Source of the DNA: Nitrospirota bacterium | GTDB lineage: Bacteria; Nitrospinota_A; UBA7883; JACRGQ01 | Assembly: GCA_024275955.1 (NCBI GenBank) | Contig: JAJRYD010000046.1 | Coordinates: 1 to 31,491, forward strand | Length of the DNA: 31,491 nucleotides | Direction: 5' to 3' | In this document: piece after piece, positions 22,148 to 30,428 of the stretch | Numbering within the stretch: position 1 is the first letter of the stretch | How the letters are laid out: every line of letters starts with the position of its first letter | Position numbers and translations under genes: made by a program | Notes under the pieces: generated by a model | The model's database searches: none | What the model saw: only the letters and a program-made list of their open reading frames with translations | What the model was told of the DNA's origin: nothing

Positions 22148-22175
22148 ATTCTACTATTAATTTGAGCTATGTCAA
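22148..22175 (-). promoter_or_regulatory. Promoter of the cytochrome operon with FNR-like palindrome
   Basis: On the minus strand TTGACA (22170-22175) and TAGAAT (22148-22153) are 16 bases apart, a near-consensus sigma70 promoter with a start near 22141. The palindrome TTGAGCTATGTCAA at 22162-22175 fits the FNR/CRP-family core TTGA-N6-TCAA and covers the -35 element. Bound there (centre near -27) a regulator would block rather than activate. Confidence 0.5.
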
Positions 22176-22298
22176 CAGATTAAAAATAATAAAAAGCAAC
22201 CACTTTGGCAGTTAAAAAAACCAGCCCAGCCCCTTTAAAGTGTTTCGACGATAAACTTAACTTCTGTACAAGAAAATACTACCGCAATCCTACCATTT

Positions 22299-23075
22299 TC
22301 AGATAGGTTCAACCACTTTTATCAGCAAGACAGAGATATTATCTTTTCCACCGTTTTCGTTTGCTTTATCGACAAGAGAACTACAGGCGTAGCTTAAGTC
22401 GCCGTCATTACTGGAGATTATATCTGCAATTTCCCCGTCCTTCACCATGTCGGTAAGCCCATCCGAACATAGCAAAAAGATATCTCCCTTTCGCGGGCTG
22501 TTAGACTGCGTGTCAACCTTAGCTTCCTTCATATGCCCCATAGCCCTTACAAGCCGGTTCCTAAATGGAGATTTTTCCAAAATATCCAACGCCACTTTGC
22601 CTCTTTTTTTCTCTTCGTTGTAGACCGAATGGTCTTCCGTCATCTGCTTTAAAGCGCCGTCTCTTAAAAGATATATCCTGCTGTCGCCGACATGGCCTAT
22701 GTACAGCTCTTTCTCGCCTTTTAAAACGGCGACAATGGTAGCGCCCATCCCCTTTAAATTAGGCTCTTTTTTAGCGACCGCTATCACTTCGGCGTTGGCG
22801 GCCATTATTGCGTAAGCCAGCTTTTTAGCAGGGGGAGGCATATTTTCAGAAAATGTATAGAGCTTGCCGATATCGTCATCGGTTAGGCTTTTGTTTTTTA
22901 CAAAAAAATCCCGCGTGAATTCTACCGATATCTTGCTGGCGACCTCGCCGCTGGCATGACCGCCCATGCCGTCGGATAAAATGTATAGCCCTATATCCGC
23001 ATCGACCAAAATAGAATCTTCGTTTTCCTTACGCCGACGGCCGACATCGGTAGCAGAGGCGTGCGTAAGCTTCAT
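22299..23075 (-). CDS. PP2C-type serine/threonine phosphatase
   Basis: This 258-residue single-domain PP2C has the metal-binding set: an ENEDS motif with D20, SDGMGGHASGE with D35, the central IGHVGDSRIYLLRDG, CSDGLTDMV with D205, and GGKDNISVLL with D245. It is soluble, with no membrane helix. It removes phosphate from Ser/Thr of partner proteins and usually opposes a Hanks-type kinase, but none lies in the window. Its ATG directly abuts the cimA stop, with AAGGA in the end of cimA as ribosome binding site, so it is co-transcribed with amino-acid genes. Some 217 bases separate it from the cytochrome start. Confidence 0.93.
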   Translation of the reverse strand: MKLTHASATDVGRRRKENEDSILVDADIGLYILSDGMGGHASGEVASKISVEFTRDFFVKNKSLTDDDIGKLYTFSENMPPPAKKLAYAIMAANAEVIAVAKKEPNLKGMGATIVAVLKGEKELYIGHVGDSRIYLLRDGALKQMTEDHSVYNEEKKRGKVALDILEKSPFRNRLVRAMGHMKEAKVDTQSNSPRKGDIFLLCSDGLTDMVKDGEIADIISSNDGDLSYACSSLVDKANENGGKDNISVLLIKVVEPI

Positions 23076-24785
23076 CTACTTTTCCTTCTTCTGCTTCTTG
23101 GGCAGGGTTTTGGATTTCGGCAAATTACCGCCAACCTCCTTTAGTTCTTTTGCTAATGAGTGCTTCCCCTTAGCTTCAAGTGAGACGGCAATATCCTCCA
23201 AACCCTTTGCTCGTGTTTTCTTCTTATGCAAACGGTAATCGAGCGAATCTATAAGCGCCTGCCAGCTTGCTTCGATAATATTTTCCGAAACCCCAACGGT
23301 ACCCCACTTGCCGGTTTCGTCGCCGGATTCTATCAATACTCTTGTCTTTGCCTTAGAGCCGGAGGTTTCGTCGAGTATCCTCACCTTAAAGTCAAGAAGG
23401 TCAACCCCTTTTAGCTCAGGATAGTTCTTTACCAATGCTTTTCGTATAGCCTTGTCCATAGCGTTTACAGGGCCGTTTCCTTCCGCGACGGCATGGTGTA
23501 CCGCGCCATCAGGCGTTTTTACCATTATTACCGCCTCGCTAAAAGGCCTCATCTGGTCGGAGGATATAGAGACTATAGTGCGCGCGCGAAGAACGTCGAA
23601 CTTTTTTCGCCACTTTCCGCTAGCCTTTTTCATAAGTATCTCAAGCGAACCTTCGGCCCCCTCAAACTGAAAACCTTGATGCTCAAGCTCCTTTATCTCG
23701 GCTACTATCTTCCTTGTCGCCGGATTTTTGGAATCGAGATCTATGCCGAACTCCTCCGCCTTGGCAAGGATGCTCCCTTTTCCGGCAAGGTCGGAGATAA
23801 GTATTCTCCTCTTATTACCGACGACCGATGGTTCTATATGCTCGTATGTTTTTTCATCTTTCAAGATAGCGTCTACATGTAGCCCGCCTTTATGCGCGAA
23901 AGCAGAATCGCCTACATACGGCTGATGGTTTTTCTGTTTCATGTTCGCCATTTCATAAACGTAATGCGAAACATCCTTAAGCTTTTTCAGCTGGGAAGAG
24001 GAAAGGCAAGCGTACCCCATCTTCAGCTGTAGGTTGGGAATTACGGAGCAAAGGTCGGCGTTTCCGCACCTCTCCCCTATCCCGTTTATGGTGCCTTGCA
24101 CCTGCCTCGCTCCAGCCATTACCGCCGAAATAGTGTTAGCCACAGCCATATCAGAGTCGTTGTGGCAATGTATCCCTATATCTCCGCCAACCTTTAGCTT
24201 CACCACGGAAACAATTTCGCTTATCTCCTGCGGCAAAGAACCGCCGTTGGTATCGCACAGCACGAGACATTTCGCGCCAGAATCTCTAGCGGCGAGAAGT
24301 GTTTCCAGAGCGTAGGCAGGGTTATCTTTGTAGCCGTCGAAAAAATGCTCCGCGTCGTAAAAGACCTCCTCCACTTTTGGAGAAAGGTATCTTATTGAAC
24401 CGGCTATCAGGTCTAGGTTGCGCTCTTTGCTTACCTTAAGCACTTTCGAGACATGCAGGCTCCAGCTTTTACCGACAACCGTTATCACCCCTGCTTTACT
24501 GCCAAGAAGCAGTTTAAGGCCCGGGTCTTTGGCCGGCGTAAAGCTGGGGTGATGCGTACTGCCGAACGCCGCTATACGAAGATTCTTTAATTTTAGCTTT
24601 CTAACTTTTTCAAAGAACTTCTCGTCCTTAGGGTTAGAGCCGGGAAAGCCACCTTCGAGATAATGAAGCCCAAGCTCATCAAGCTTTCTGGCTATACCAA
24701 GTTTGTCTTCAAGCGAAAACGATATCCCTTCCGCCTGGCTCCCGTCTCTTACCGACGAGTCGTACAAAAAAATCTTCTTACTCAT
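23076..24785 (-). CDS. cimA: (R)-citramalate synthase
   Basis: This enzyme joins acetyl-CoA and pyruvate to citramalate, the threonine-independent entry to isoleucine. The HMGL-like TIM barrel covers about 5-275, with the catalytic SSVRDGSQAEG (R13, D14), the metal site GIHCHNDSDMAVAN and GERCGNADL. The LeuA dimer/regulatory domain follows at about 400-530. The pattern is that of the longer CimA-type isopropylmalate-synthase relatives (usual length about 520-540). This one has an added Lys-rich tail (KSKTLPKKQKKEK). It starts three bases after the lysC stop, so the two are one operon. Confidence 0.93.
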   Translation of the reverse strand: MSKKIFLYDSSVRDGSQAEGISFSLEDKLGIARKLDELGLHYLEGGFPGSNPKDEKFFEKVRKLKLKNLRIAAFGSTHHPSFTPAKDPGLKLLLGSKAGVITVVGKSWSLHVSKVLKVSKERNLDLIAGSIRYLSPKVEEVFYDAEHFFDGYKDNPAYALETLLAARDSGAKCLVLCDTNGGSLPQEISEIVSVVKLKVGGDIGIHCHNDSDMAVANTISAVMAGARQVQGTINGIGERCGNADLCSVIPNLQLKMGYACLSSSQLKKLKDVSHYVYEMANMKQKNHQPYVGDSAFAHKGGLHVDAILKDEKTYEHIEPSVVGNKRRILISDLAGKGSILAKAEEFGIDLDSKNPATRKIVAEIKELEHQGFQFEGAEGSLEILMKKASGKWRKKFDVLRARTIVSISSDQMRPFSEAVIMVKTPDGAVHHAVAEGNGPVNAMDKAIRKALVKNYPELKGVDLLDFKVRILDETSGSKAKTRVLIESGDETGKWGTVGVSENIIEASWQALIDSLDYRLHKKKTRAKGLEDIAVSLEAKGKHSLAKELKEVGGNLPKSKTLPKKQKKEK

Positions 24786-24788
24786 TGC

Positions 24789-25286
24789 TTACTTTTTTCC
24801 CGACCCAAGCCCTTTATCCAGTCCAAACCCTTTATGGAGTATCTTTACCGCATTATCTACGTCGTCCTTCTTTACGACGCATGATACTTTTATTTCGGAT
24901 GTGGAAATCATCTCTATGTTTATTCCGGCATCGGCCAGCATCTTAAACATCTTTGCCGCCACACCTGTATGAGAGCGCATCCCCACGCCTATCACCGACA
25001 CTTTTCCGATATCTTCGGCTACAAGTATCTCTCGCGCGTTTATGCTGGACGAAACATCTTTGAGCCTTTCGACAGCCTTTTTCGCTTCGTCCATCGGCAC
25101 CGTAAGCGATATGTCGCTAACACCTTCGACACTTATGTTTTGGATGATCATATCTACGTTAATATCCTTATCGGCAATCGCTGTAAAAATTTTTGCCGCT
25201 ACGCCGGGCTGATCCGGCACGCCGGATACTGTCAGCTTGGCCTGATCTTTCACGCCTACCACACTAGAAACCAGAACCTCTTCCAT
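24789..25286 (-). CDS. lysC: Aspartokinase C-terminal ACT domains (split lysC, possible beta subunit)
   Basis: These 165 residues are two ACT domains of a lysine/threonine-regulated aspartokinase: KLTVSGVPDQPGVAAKIF, NVDMIIQNIS, KVSVIGVGMRSHTGVAAKMF and INIEMISTSEIKVSC. It lies in the same frame as the upstream kinase part, 87 bases after an in-frame TAA. Its ATG has a perfect AAGGAGG (25295-25301) eight bases upstream. In Bacillus subtilis and Corynebacterium, an aspartokinase beta subunit of just this region is made from an internal start, so this site may be a real internal start rather than a product of gene damage. Confidence 0.85.
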   Translation of the reverse strand: MEEVLVSSVVGVKDQAKLTVSGVPDQPGVAAKIFTAIADKDINVDMIIQNISVEGVSDISLTVPMDEAKKAVERLKDVSSSINAREILVAEDIGKVSVIGVGMRSHTGVAAKMFKMLADAGINIEMISTSEIKVSCVVKKDDVDNAVKILHKGFGLDKGLGSGKK

Positions 25287-25294
25287 TGATGAAT

Positions 25295-25301
25295 CCTCCT
25301 T
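25295..25301 (-). promoter_or_regulatory. Perfect internal ribosome binding site in lysC
   Basis: AAGGAGG on the minus strand, eight bases before the ATG at 25286, is the best ribosome binding site in the window and lies inside the aspartokinase reading frame. It fixes the start of the ACT-domain polypeptide. Confidence 0.75.
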
Positions 25302-25373
25302 AACGACCCATGTTCCTGGCCCATCCTTAAAAGTAGATTTTACCAGAATAGGCGTGTCATATTTGGCGGCAAA

Positions 25374-26027
25374 TTACACCGAGCGTATCTGCAAAACTTT
25401 CGCGCCGACACTTGCCATCTCCAGCATCTCCTCGTAGGAGATTTTGTCCATTCTAACAGCCCCCGGCACCACACGCGGGTCGGCACTGTAAACGCCGTCG
25501 ACATCGGTACATATCTCGCAATATTCAGCTTTAAGCGCGACAGCCAGAGCGACAGCAGTGGTGTCTGTTCCTCCACGTCCAAGAGTGGTTACGCTATCTA
25601 CCTCTTCGCTATAGCCTTGAAAACCGGCGACTATAGCAATGTAGTCTTTGCCAAGCCATTTTTCTATATTCTCGGTTTTTATCTCTTTTATACGCGCCTT
25701 GGTATGCATGCCGTCGGTAAAAATGCCGGACTGCCTGCCGGTAAGGCTTATCGCCTTTACCCCCCTAGACTTGAGAATCATAGCCAGAAGGGGGATAGTT
25801 ATCCGCTCGCCGGAAGAGAGGAGCATATCCATCTCGCGTTCGTCAGGTTCTGCGCAGGCCGCATGCGCCAGCTGCACCAGCTCGTTGGTCTGCCCAGCCA
25901 TCGCAGAAAGTACCACCACCAGCCTGTCGCCTCCTGCCTTTCGTTTTTCCACTATGTCGGCGACATTTTTGAGCCTATCTACATCAGCCACCGAAGTACC
26001 GCCGAATTTCATTACTACAAAAGCCAT
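25374..26027 (-). CDS. lysC: Aspartokinase catalytic part, cut by an in-frame stop
   Basis: The amino-acid-kinase domain is clear: [18 protein letters not shown] at the start, [46 protein letters not shown] and [24 protein letters not shown] at 25374-25376 then interrupts it. Reading on in the same frame gives FAAKYDTPILVKSTFKDGPG and the ACT domains, so the full gene (24789-26027, 412 codons, normal length about 405-411) has one bad codon where relatives have GAA (Glu). I start at ATG 26027 rather than TTG 26033. The shortened product lacks the last strand of the kinase domain. It should make aspartyl phosphate for Lys/Thr/Met synthesis if intact. Confidence 0.85.
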   Translation of the reverse strand: MAFVVMKFGGTSVADVDRLKNVADIVEKRKAGGDRLVVVLSAMAGQTNELVQLAHAACAEPDEREMDMLLSSGERITIPLLAMILKSRGVKAISLTGRQSGIFTDGMHTKARIKEIKTENIEKWLGKDYIAIVAGFQGYSEEVDSVTTLGRGGTDTTAVALAVALKAEYCEICTDVDGVYSADPRVVPGAVRMDKISYEEMLEMASVGAKVLQIRSV

Positions 26028-26273
26028 AACCAAGCCATTCTAGCCCGATATCAAAGAGATAGGCGATATCTTTTTAAATTTAGAGCTTAGGAAGATGCTT
26101 TTTCGGTCGTCTCGAAGATATCTGCCCGAATAATCGCAACTTTATCTAGCTGGTTCTAATTTATCATTAACCTCATACTCTTTTCGCCTCGTCGGCGCAG
26201 TATAGCAAGTTAGCCTCTATCCGGCAGAGGGCGCGCGAAACATGAATAACCGATTTTAAAGACGGTTTTAGAG
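26028..26273. other. Intergenic region between hemerythrin and lysC
   Basis: No gene is seen. It holds several short inverted repeats: GATATC-N12-GATATC at about 26044-26070 close to the lysC start, a CCTCT/AGAGG hairpin and a CGCC/GGCG hairpin around 26190-26235, and AACCG/CGGTT at about 26250-26270 just after the hemerythrin stop. None has a clear T-run for termination. I do not recognise a lysine riboswitch. Confidence 0.4.
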
Positions 26274-26687
26274 CTATAAATTTGTAGCGGTGCAGGGGTC
26301 CTTACCTTTGATATGCAAACTATATTTTTTGTCGGTTTCGATGATATGAACCAACAACCAGTCGGCAATAAATCCCAACAGCTCCGTTTTCATTACCCCT
26401 CCATTCGTAAGCGACCTTTGGTACAAATCCTCTACCTGCTCGACCATATCTGCATGCGCTTTCTTATGGCTTTCCAAATCGGGATAAGAGTGATTCCTCA
26501 TAAGTTTTTCTTCTTTAACAAAATGGGTTTTAGTATAACTAAACAGCTTGTCTACTACCGGCCCGATAACGATAGCCTCTTTACCACTTCTTATCGCGTC
26601 TTCGAATTCAGACAAAAGCCTAAAAAGCTGTCTGTGCTGTTTGTCCATTTCGTCTATGCCTACACTGTATTCATCACTCCACTCCAT
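26274..26687 (-). CDS. Bacteriohemerythrin
   Basis: This 137-residue single-domain hemerythrin has the complete di-iron ligand set: H18 in DKQHRQLF, H55 and E59 in HFVKEE, H74 and H78 in HKKAH, and H114 and D119 in HIIETD. It binds oxygen at a non-haem di-iron site, and in microaerobic or anaerobic bacteria it serves as oxygen scavenger, sensor or supplier. There is no signal peptide or fused signalling domain, so it is cytoplasmic. AAAGGAG lies six bases before the ATG. It follows the ABC permease gene by 35 bases in the same direction. Confidence 0.95.
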   Translation of the reverse strand: MEWSDEYSVGIDEMDKQHRQLFRLLSEFEDAIRSGKEAIVIGPVVDKLFSYTKTHFVKEEKLMRNHSYPDLESHKKAHADMVEQVEDLYQRSLTNGGVMKTELLGFIADWLLVHIIETDKKYSLHIKGKDPCTATNL

Positions 26688-26722
26688 ACATCACTCCTTT
26701 ACATTCGTTCAAATCAAACAGG

Positions 26723-27577
26723 TCAGTTAAGCCTTGTGTCCAGCGCGTCGCGCAATGCTTCGCCAAGCAGATTGTAGCCAAGCACAGTTATAAGTATAGC
26801 AAGGCCCGGAAATAGCGAGAGCCACCACGCGAACTCTATATAGTTTTTTCCCTCGGTAAGTATGCTCCCCCAGCTTGGCGTTGGCGGCTGTACCCCTATG
26901 CCGAGAAACGATAACGCCGACTCTGTGAGAATGGCGCCAGCTATGCCAAGAGTTGCCGATACCAGCACCGGCGCCATAGCGTTTGGCAAAATGTGACGGA
27001 AGATTATCATAAAATCCGACTGACCTATAGACCTTGCGGCGGCGACAAAATCGCGTTCCTTTAGCGAAAGAAATTCCGCCCGTACAAGCCTAGCCACCCC
27101 CATCCAGCCGGTTATGCCGATAACTATCATCACGTTTACGATGCTTGGTTCCAGCATGGTTATAACCGCCAGAATAAGAAAGAAAGACGGGATAGTAAGC
27201 ATAACGTCTACGAACCGCATAGCCGCTTCGTCCACCCATCTGCCGTAGTAGCCGCTTACCGCGCCGACCAATATCCCTATAAAGGTTGCCAACCCCACAG
27301 CTATAAAGCCGACCATAAGCGAAATTCTGCTTCCATATATCATCCGGCTCAAAACGTCGCGCCCCAGCTCGTCGGTGCCGAGCCAATGTTCCATGCTTGG
27401 GGCCTCCAATAGCCTCGACGTTTCGACATCGCCAGGGTCGTAAGGAGATATAACCGGAGCAGACAAAGCGACAAAGAAAAGAAGAGCCACTATGCCGCCG
27501 CCGTAAACGGCGAAGCGGTCCTTTTTGAGACGATTAAAAACTATTTCCCAAAAAGAGCCTTTACGGTTATCACTCAT
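26723..27577 (-). CDS. ABC transporter permease, peptide/nickel type (DppC/OppC-like)
   Basis: This 284-residue inner-membrane permease has the N-terminal OppC/DppC segment and six hydrophobic helices. The LGTDELGRDVLSRMIYGSR motif is near 67-85, and the ATPase-contact loop AAARSIGQSDFMIIFRHILP precedes the AILTESALSFLGIGVQPP signature. It pairs with the DppB-like permease whose stop overlaps its ATG by eight bases, with GAGG as ribosome binding site. No ATPase or binding-protein gene is present nearby, so the substrate (peptide, nickel or other) cannot be stated. Confidence 0.92.
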   Translation of the reverse strand: MSDNRKGSFWEIVFNRLKKDRFAVYGGGIVALLFFVALSAPVISPYDPGDVETSRLLEAPSMEHWLGTDELGRDVLSRMIYGSRISLMVGFIAVGLATFIGILVGAVSGYYGRWVDEAAMRFVDVMLTIPSFFLILAVITMLEPSIVNVMIVIGITGWMGVARLVRAEFLSLKERDFVAAARSIGQSDFMIIFRHILPNAMAPVLVSATLGIAGAILTESALSFLGIGVQPPTPSWGSILTEGKNYIEFAWWLSLFPGLAILITVLGYNLLGEALRDALDTRLN

Positions 27578-28544
27578 ATCTTATCCTCGGGTCTACAAGA
27601 CCATAGCAAACATCGGCGGTAAGGTTGCCGATAAGCGTAAGACCGGAGCCGATTACAAGAACTCCCATCACCATAGGATAATCGCGCGACATGACAGATT
27701 CGAAAAAGAGCTGTCCCATGCCGGGAATCGAAAAAATGGTTTCGAATATTACCGAACCGCCTATAAGGCCGGGGATTGAAAGCCCCAGCACCGTTACAAG
27801 CGGGAGGAGCGCGTTTCTAAGCGCGTGATGATAGTAAACGCTGTTTTCCGAACAGCCTTTGGAACGCGCGGTAGTTATATAGTCCTGCTTCGTAACCTCC
27901 AGCATGCTCTGCCTAGTAAGGCGCGACATAAACGCGAGTGACGTGAGCGACGAAAGCAGTATCGGCATTAGCAGATGTCTTGTTATGTCAATAATTTTGC
28001 CAAACGCCGTAAAGTCATCATGGTTTATGGAGCGTATGCCGGATACCGGAAGCCAGCCGAGATGTACTCCAAAAAGTATCATAAGAAGAAGCGCCAGCCA
28101 AAACCCCGGCGTGGAAAAACCTAAAAATACAAACAGCGTACTCCCCCTATCGAACCACGAGTTCGGCTTTATCGCCGAAAGGACACCTATAGGCAAGGAA
28201 AGAAAAAGAATAATAGCGAGCGAAGCGACATTTATAAAAATGGTAACAGGCATTCTTTCTAGTATCTTGTCAAGCACCGGCCTTGCGTCTGGGGAAAACG
28301 ACCTGCCGAAGTCCAACACCGCAAACCTTTTGAGCCATAGCCCATACTGTATATGCAAAGGCTTATCGAGGTTGTACATGGCGCGCATCTTTTCTTTGGC
28401 GGCGGCGGAAATTTTTGGGTTCATATCTGTCATTTTGTCTGTCGGCTCGCCGGGAGCTAGGTGAATGATAAGAAAAGATATTATGGTAATGCCGAACATC
28501 GTCGGCACCATAAGCAAAAGCCTTCTGATAAAAAAGCTAACCAC
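27570..28544 (-). CDS. ABC transporter permease, peptide/nickel type (DppB/OppB-like)
   Basis: This 324-residue permease starts with the typical FFIRRLLLMVPTMFGITIIS helix. It carries LAPGEPTDKM, the contact loop ARSKGCSENSVYYHHALRN, and the GGSVIFETIFSIPGMGQLFF signature. It forms a heterodimer with the following DppC-like protein. The GTG start at 28544 has AGGA eight bases upstream and overlaps the rmlD stop by eight bases. Peptide transporter permeases are not usual partners of rhamnose genes, so the operon is mixed. Confidence 0.92.
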   Translation of the reverse strand: MVSFFIRRLLLMVPTMFGITIISFLIIHLAPGEPTDKMTDMNPKISAAAKEKMRAMYNLDKPLHIQYGLWLKRFAVLDFGRSFSPDARPVLDKILERMPVTIFINVASLAIILFLSLPIGVLSAIKPNSWFDRGSTLFVFLGFSTPGFWLALLLMILFGVHLGWLPVSGIRSINHDDFTAFGKIIDITRHLLMPILLSSLTSLAFMSRLTRQSMLEVTKQDYITTARSKGCSENSVYYHHALRNALLPLVTVLGLSIPGLIGGSVIFETIFSIPGMGQLFFESVMSRDYPMVMGVLVIGSGLTLIGNLTADVCYGLVDPRIRYE

Positions 28545-29385
28545 GCAAATATTCCTTTAACGCTTCCTGCCAGTGAGGCAGGTTCTTACCTGTAACTTCC
28601 TCGTACCTAGAGCAGTCGAGCGTCGAGTTTTTCGGCCTTCTTGCCGCACTGGCAAACTGTTCAGACGACACAGGCACAACTTTTGCCCCTAAACCTTTCT
28701 CCTTAAAAATAGCTTTGGCGAATTCGTACCAGCTACAAGAACCGGAATTTGTAATATTTAATATCCCTTCGGCGCTGTTTTCTATTGCCGATATTATTCC
28801 ATCCGCAAGGTGCGGGTAATATGTCGGCGTGCCTGTCTGGTCGTTTACGACATTTATCTGCCCGCCTTTTCTGCTAAGCGAAAGCATCGTTTTTACAAAA
28901 TTGTTCCCCGCTTTGCCGTAAAGCCACGAGGTTCTTATTATCAACGAACCTTTGCACCCTGCCGTAATTTTCTCCCCTTCCAGCTTTGTTCTGCCGTAAA
29001 CATTCAGCGGGCTTGGCGCGTCATCTTCAACGTAAGAGATCTCTTTTTTCCCGTCGAAAACATAGTCAGTAGACATAAAAACTATTTTCGCGCCAACAGC
29101 CTGCGTAGCCGACGCAACCGCTTTGGTACCTTCCACGTTAACTGCAAAGGCGGTTTCCCTCTCGGTCTCGCATAAATCTACAGCGGTCATAGCGGCGCAA
29201 TGGAAAACAATTTCAGGTTTCAAATCTTCCAGTGTTTTTTTTATATCTGCCGGGGTTTGAAGGCTAGCCTCTTTTCGGGTAAGCGAAACGCACTCCCACC
29301 CTTTTGCTTTAAGCTTACTTGCAAGCTCTAACCCAAGCCCGCCGTTCGCGCCTGTTACCGCCGCCTTCACTTGCCGTCTACTCAC
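28537..29385 (-). CDS. rmlD: dTDP-4-dehydrorhamnose reductase
   Basis: This 282-residue extended SDR protein performs the last step of dTDP-L-rhamnose synthesis. Visible are the nucleotide loop TGANGGLGLEL, the STDYVFDGKK motif, YGRTKLEGE with the Tyr-x3-Lys pair, IIRTSWLYG, NDQTGTPTYYPHLA and the C-terminal RRPKNSTLDCSR. The GTG at 29385 overlaps the rmlB stop by eight bases; a second GTG at 29370 is possible. Family length and motifs are complete. Confidence 0.93.
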   Translation of the reverse strand: MSRRQVKAAVTGANGGLGLELASKLKAKGWECVSLTRKEASLQTPADIKKTLEDLKPEIVFHCAAMTAVDLCETERETAFAVNVEGTKAVASATQAVGAKIVFMSTDYVFDGKKEISYVEDDAPSPLNVYGRTKLEGEKITAGCKGSLIIRTSWLYGKAGNNFVKTMLSLSRKGGQINVVNDQTGTPTYYPHLADGIISAIENSAEGILNITNSGSCSWYEFAKAIFKEKGLGAKVVPVSSEQFASAARRPKNSTLDCSRYEEVTGKNLPHWQEALKEYLRG

Positions 29386-30403
29386 GTTTGCTTGCGTCGG
29401 CGATACGGCCGGCGTAAAGTTTCTCGTAAAATTCCATATACCTGCCGGACTTTATATCGCTCCACCATTCTTCGTTTTCCATGTACCAATCTATAGTGCT
29501 TTCTATCGACTGCTCAAAACTGTACGCAGGTTTCCAGCCAAGCTCTGTTTCTATTTTCTCGCAGTTGATGGAGTATCTCCTATCATGGCCCTGCCTGTCT
29601 TCTATATATGTTTTAAGCGATTCCGGCTTACCAAGTTTTTTGAGGATAATGTCGGTAATCTCGATATTGGTCTTCTCGCTCCCTCCGCCTATGTTATACA
29701 CCTCGCCCGATTTACCGTTTTTCAAAACCGTGCCAACAGCAGAGCAATGGTCGTCCACATATATCCAGTCCCTCACGTTAAGGCCGTCGCCGTATATGGG
29801 GAGAGGCTTGTCGCTCTTCGCGTTGGTAATAAATAGCGGGATAAGCTTTTCTGGAAACTGGTACGGCCCAAAATTGTTCGAGCATCTCGTAACGGTAACC
29901 GGAAGCTTATAAGTAGCGTAATACGAAAGTGCCAAAAGGTCGGAAGCGGCTTTGCTAGCAGAGTACGGCGAATTGGGGCGTATAGGCGAGCTTTCGGTAA
30001 AACTGCCGTCTTCTATAGAGCCGTAGACCTCGTCGGTAGAAACATGAACAAACTTTTTTACCCGATGTTTTTTTGCCGCCTCCAGCAAAACGCCTGTACC
30101 AAGCATGTTTGTCTCTAAAAACTGAGAAGCATTATCTATGCTTCTGTCTACATGCGATTCCGCGGCGAAGTGAACTATAGAATCGACCCCTTCAACAACC
30201 GAATCGACAAGAGAAACGTCCCTTATATCGCCTTTAATGAAAGAGTGAGAACTGTTGCCTATTACCGCGTCGAGGTTTTTTATGTTTCCCGCGTAGGTAA
30301 GCGCGTCGAGGTTGACTATTTCATCGTTCGGGCAGGCTAAGAGGTGATATCGAACAAAGTTTGAACCTATAAAACCGGCACCGCCAGTTACAAGAATTTT
30401 CAA
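29378..30403 (-). CDS. rmlB: dTDP-glucose 4,6-dehydratase
   Basis: This 341-residue SDR enzyme converts dTDP-glucose to the 4-keto-6-deoxy intermediate. It has the NAD loop TGGAGFIGSNFVRY, HFAAESHVDRSI, the catalytic STDEVYGS (Thr-Asp-Glu), SPYSASKAASD with Tyr-x3-Lys, RCSNNFGPYQFPEKLIPLF and RDWIYVDDHCSA. All usual active-site residues are present. The ATG at 30403 lies 26 bases after the RmlC-like stop. No rmlA (thymidylyltransferase) is in the window. Confidence 0.95.
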   Translation of the reverse strand: MKILVTGGAGFIGSNFVRYHLLACPNDEIVNLDALTYAGNIKNLDAVIGNSSHSFIKGDIRDVSLVDSVVEGVDSIVHFAAESHVDRSIDNASQFLETNMLGTGVLLEAAKKHRVKKFVHVSTDEVYGSIEDGSFTESSPIRPNSPYSASKAASDLLALSYYATYKLPVTVTRCSNNFGPYQFPEKLIPLFITNAKSDKPLPIYGDGLNVRDWIYVDDHCSAVGTVLKNGKSGEVYNIGGGSEKTNIEITDIILKKLGKPESLKTYIEDRQGHDRRYSINCEKIETELGWKPAYSFEQSIESTIDWYMENEEWWSDIKSGRYMEFYEKLYAGRIADASKRE

Positions 30404-30428
30404 GGCTCTGCCTTAAAAGATGTTTGGC

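Noticed and set aside
25374-25376. Recoding of UAA as a sense codon in lysC
   Set aside because: Several intact genes here end in TAA (for example at 1821, 17491, 18791 and 24789), so UAA is a normal stop in this genome.
26028-26273. Lysine riboswitch or tRNA upstream of lysC
   Set aside because: No L-box core sequences or cloverleaf could be recognised; only short unrelated hairpins are present.
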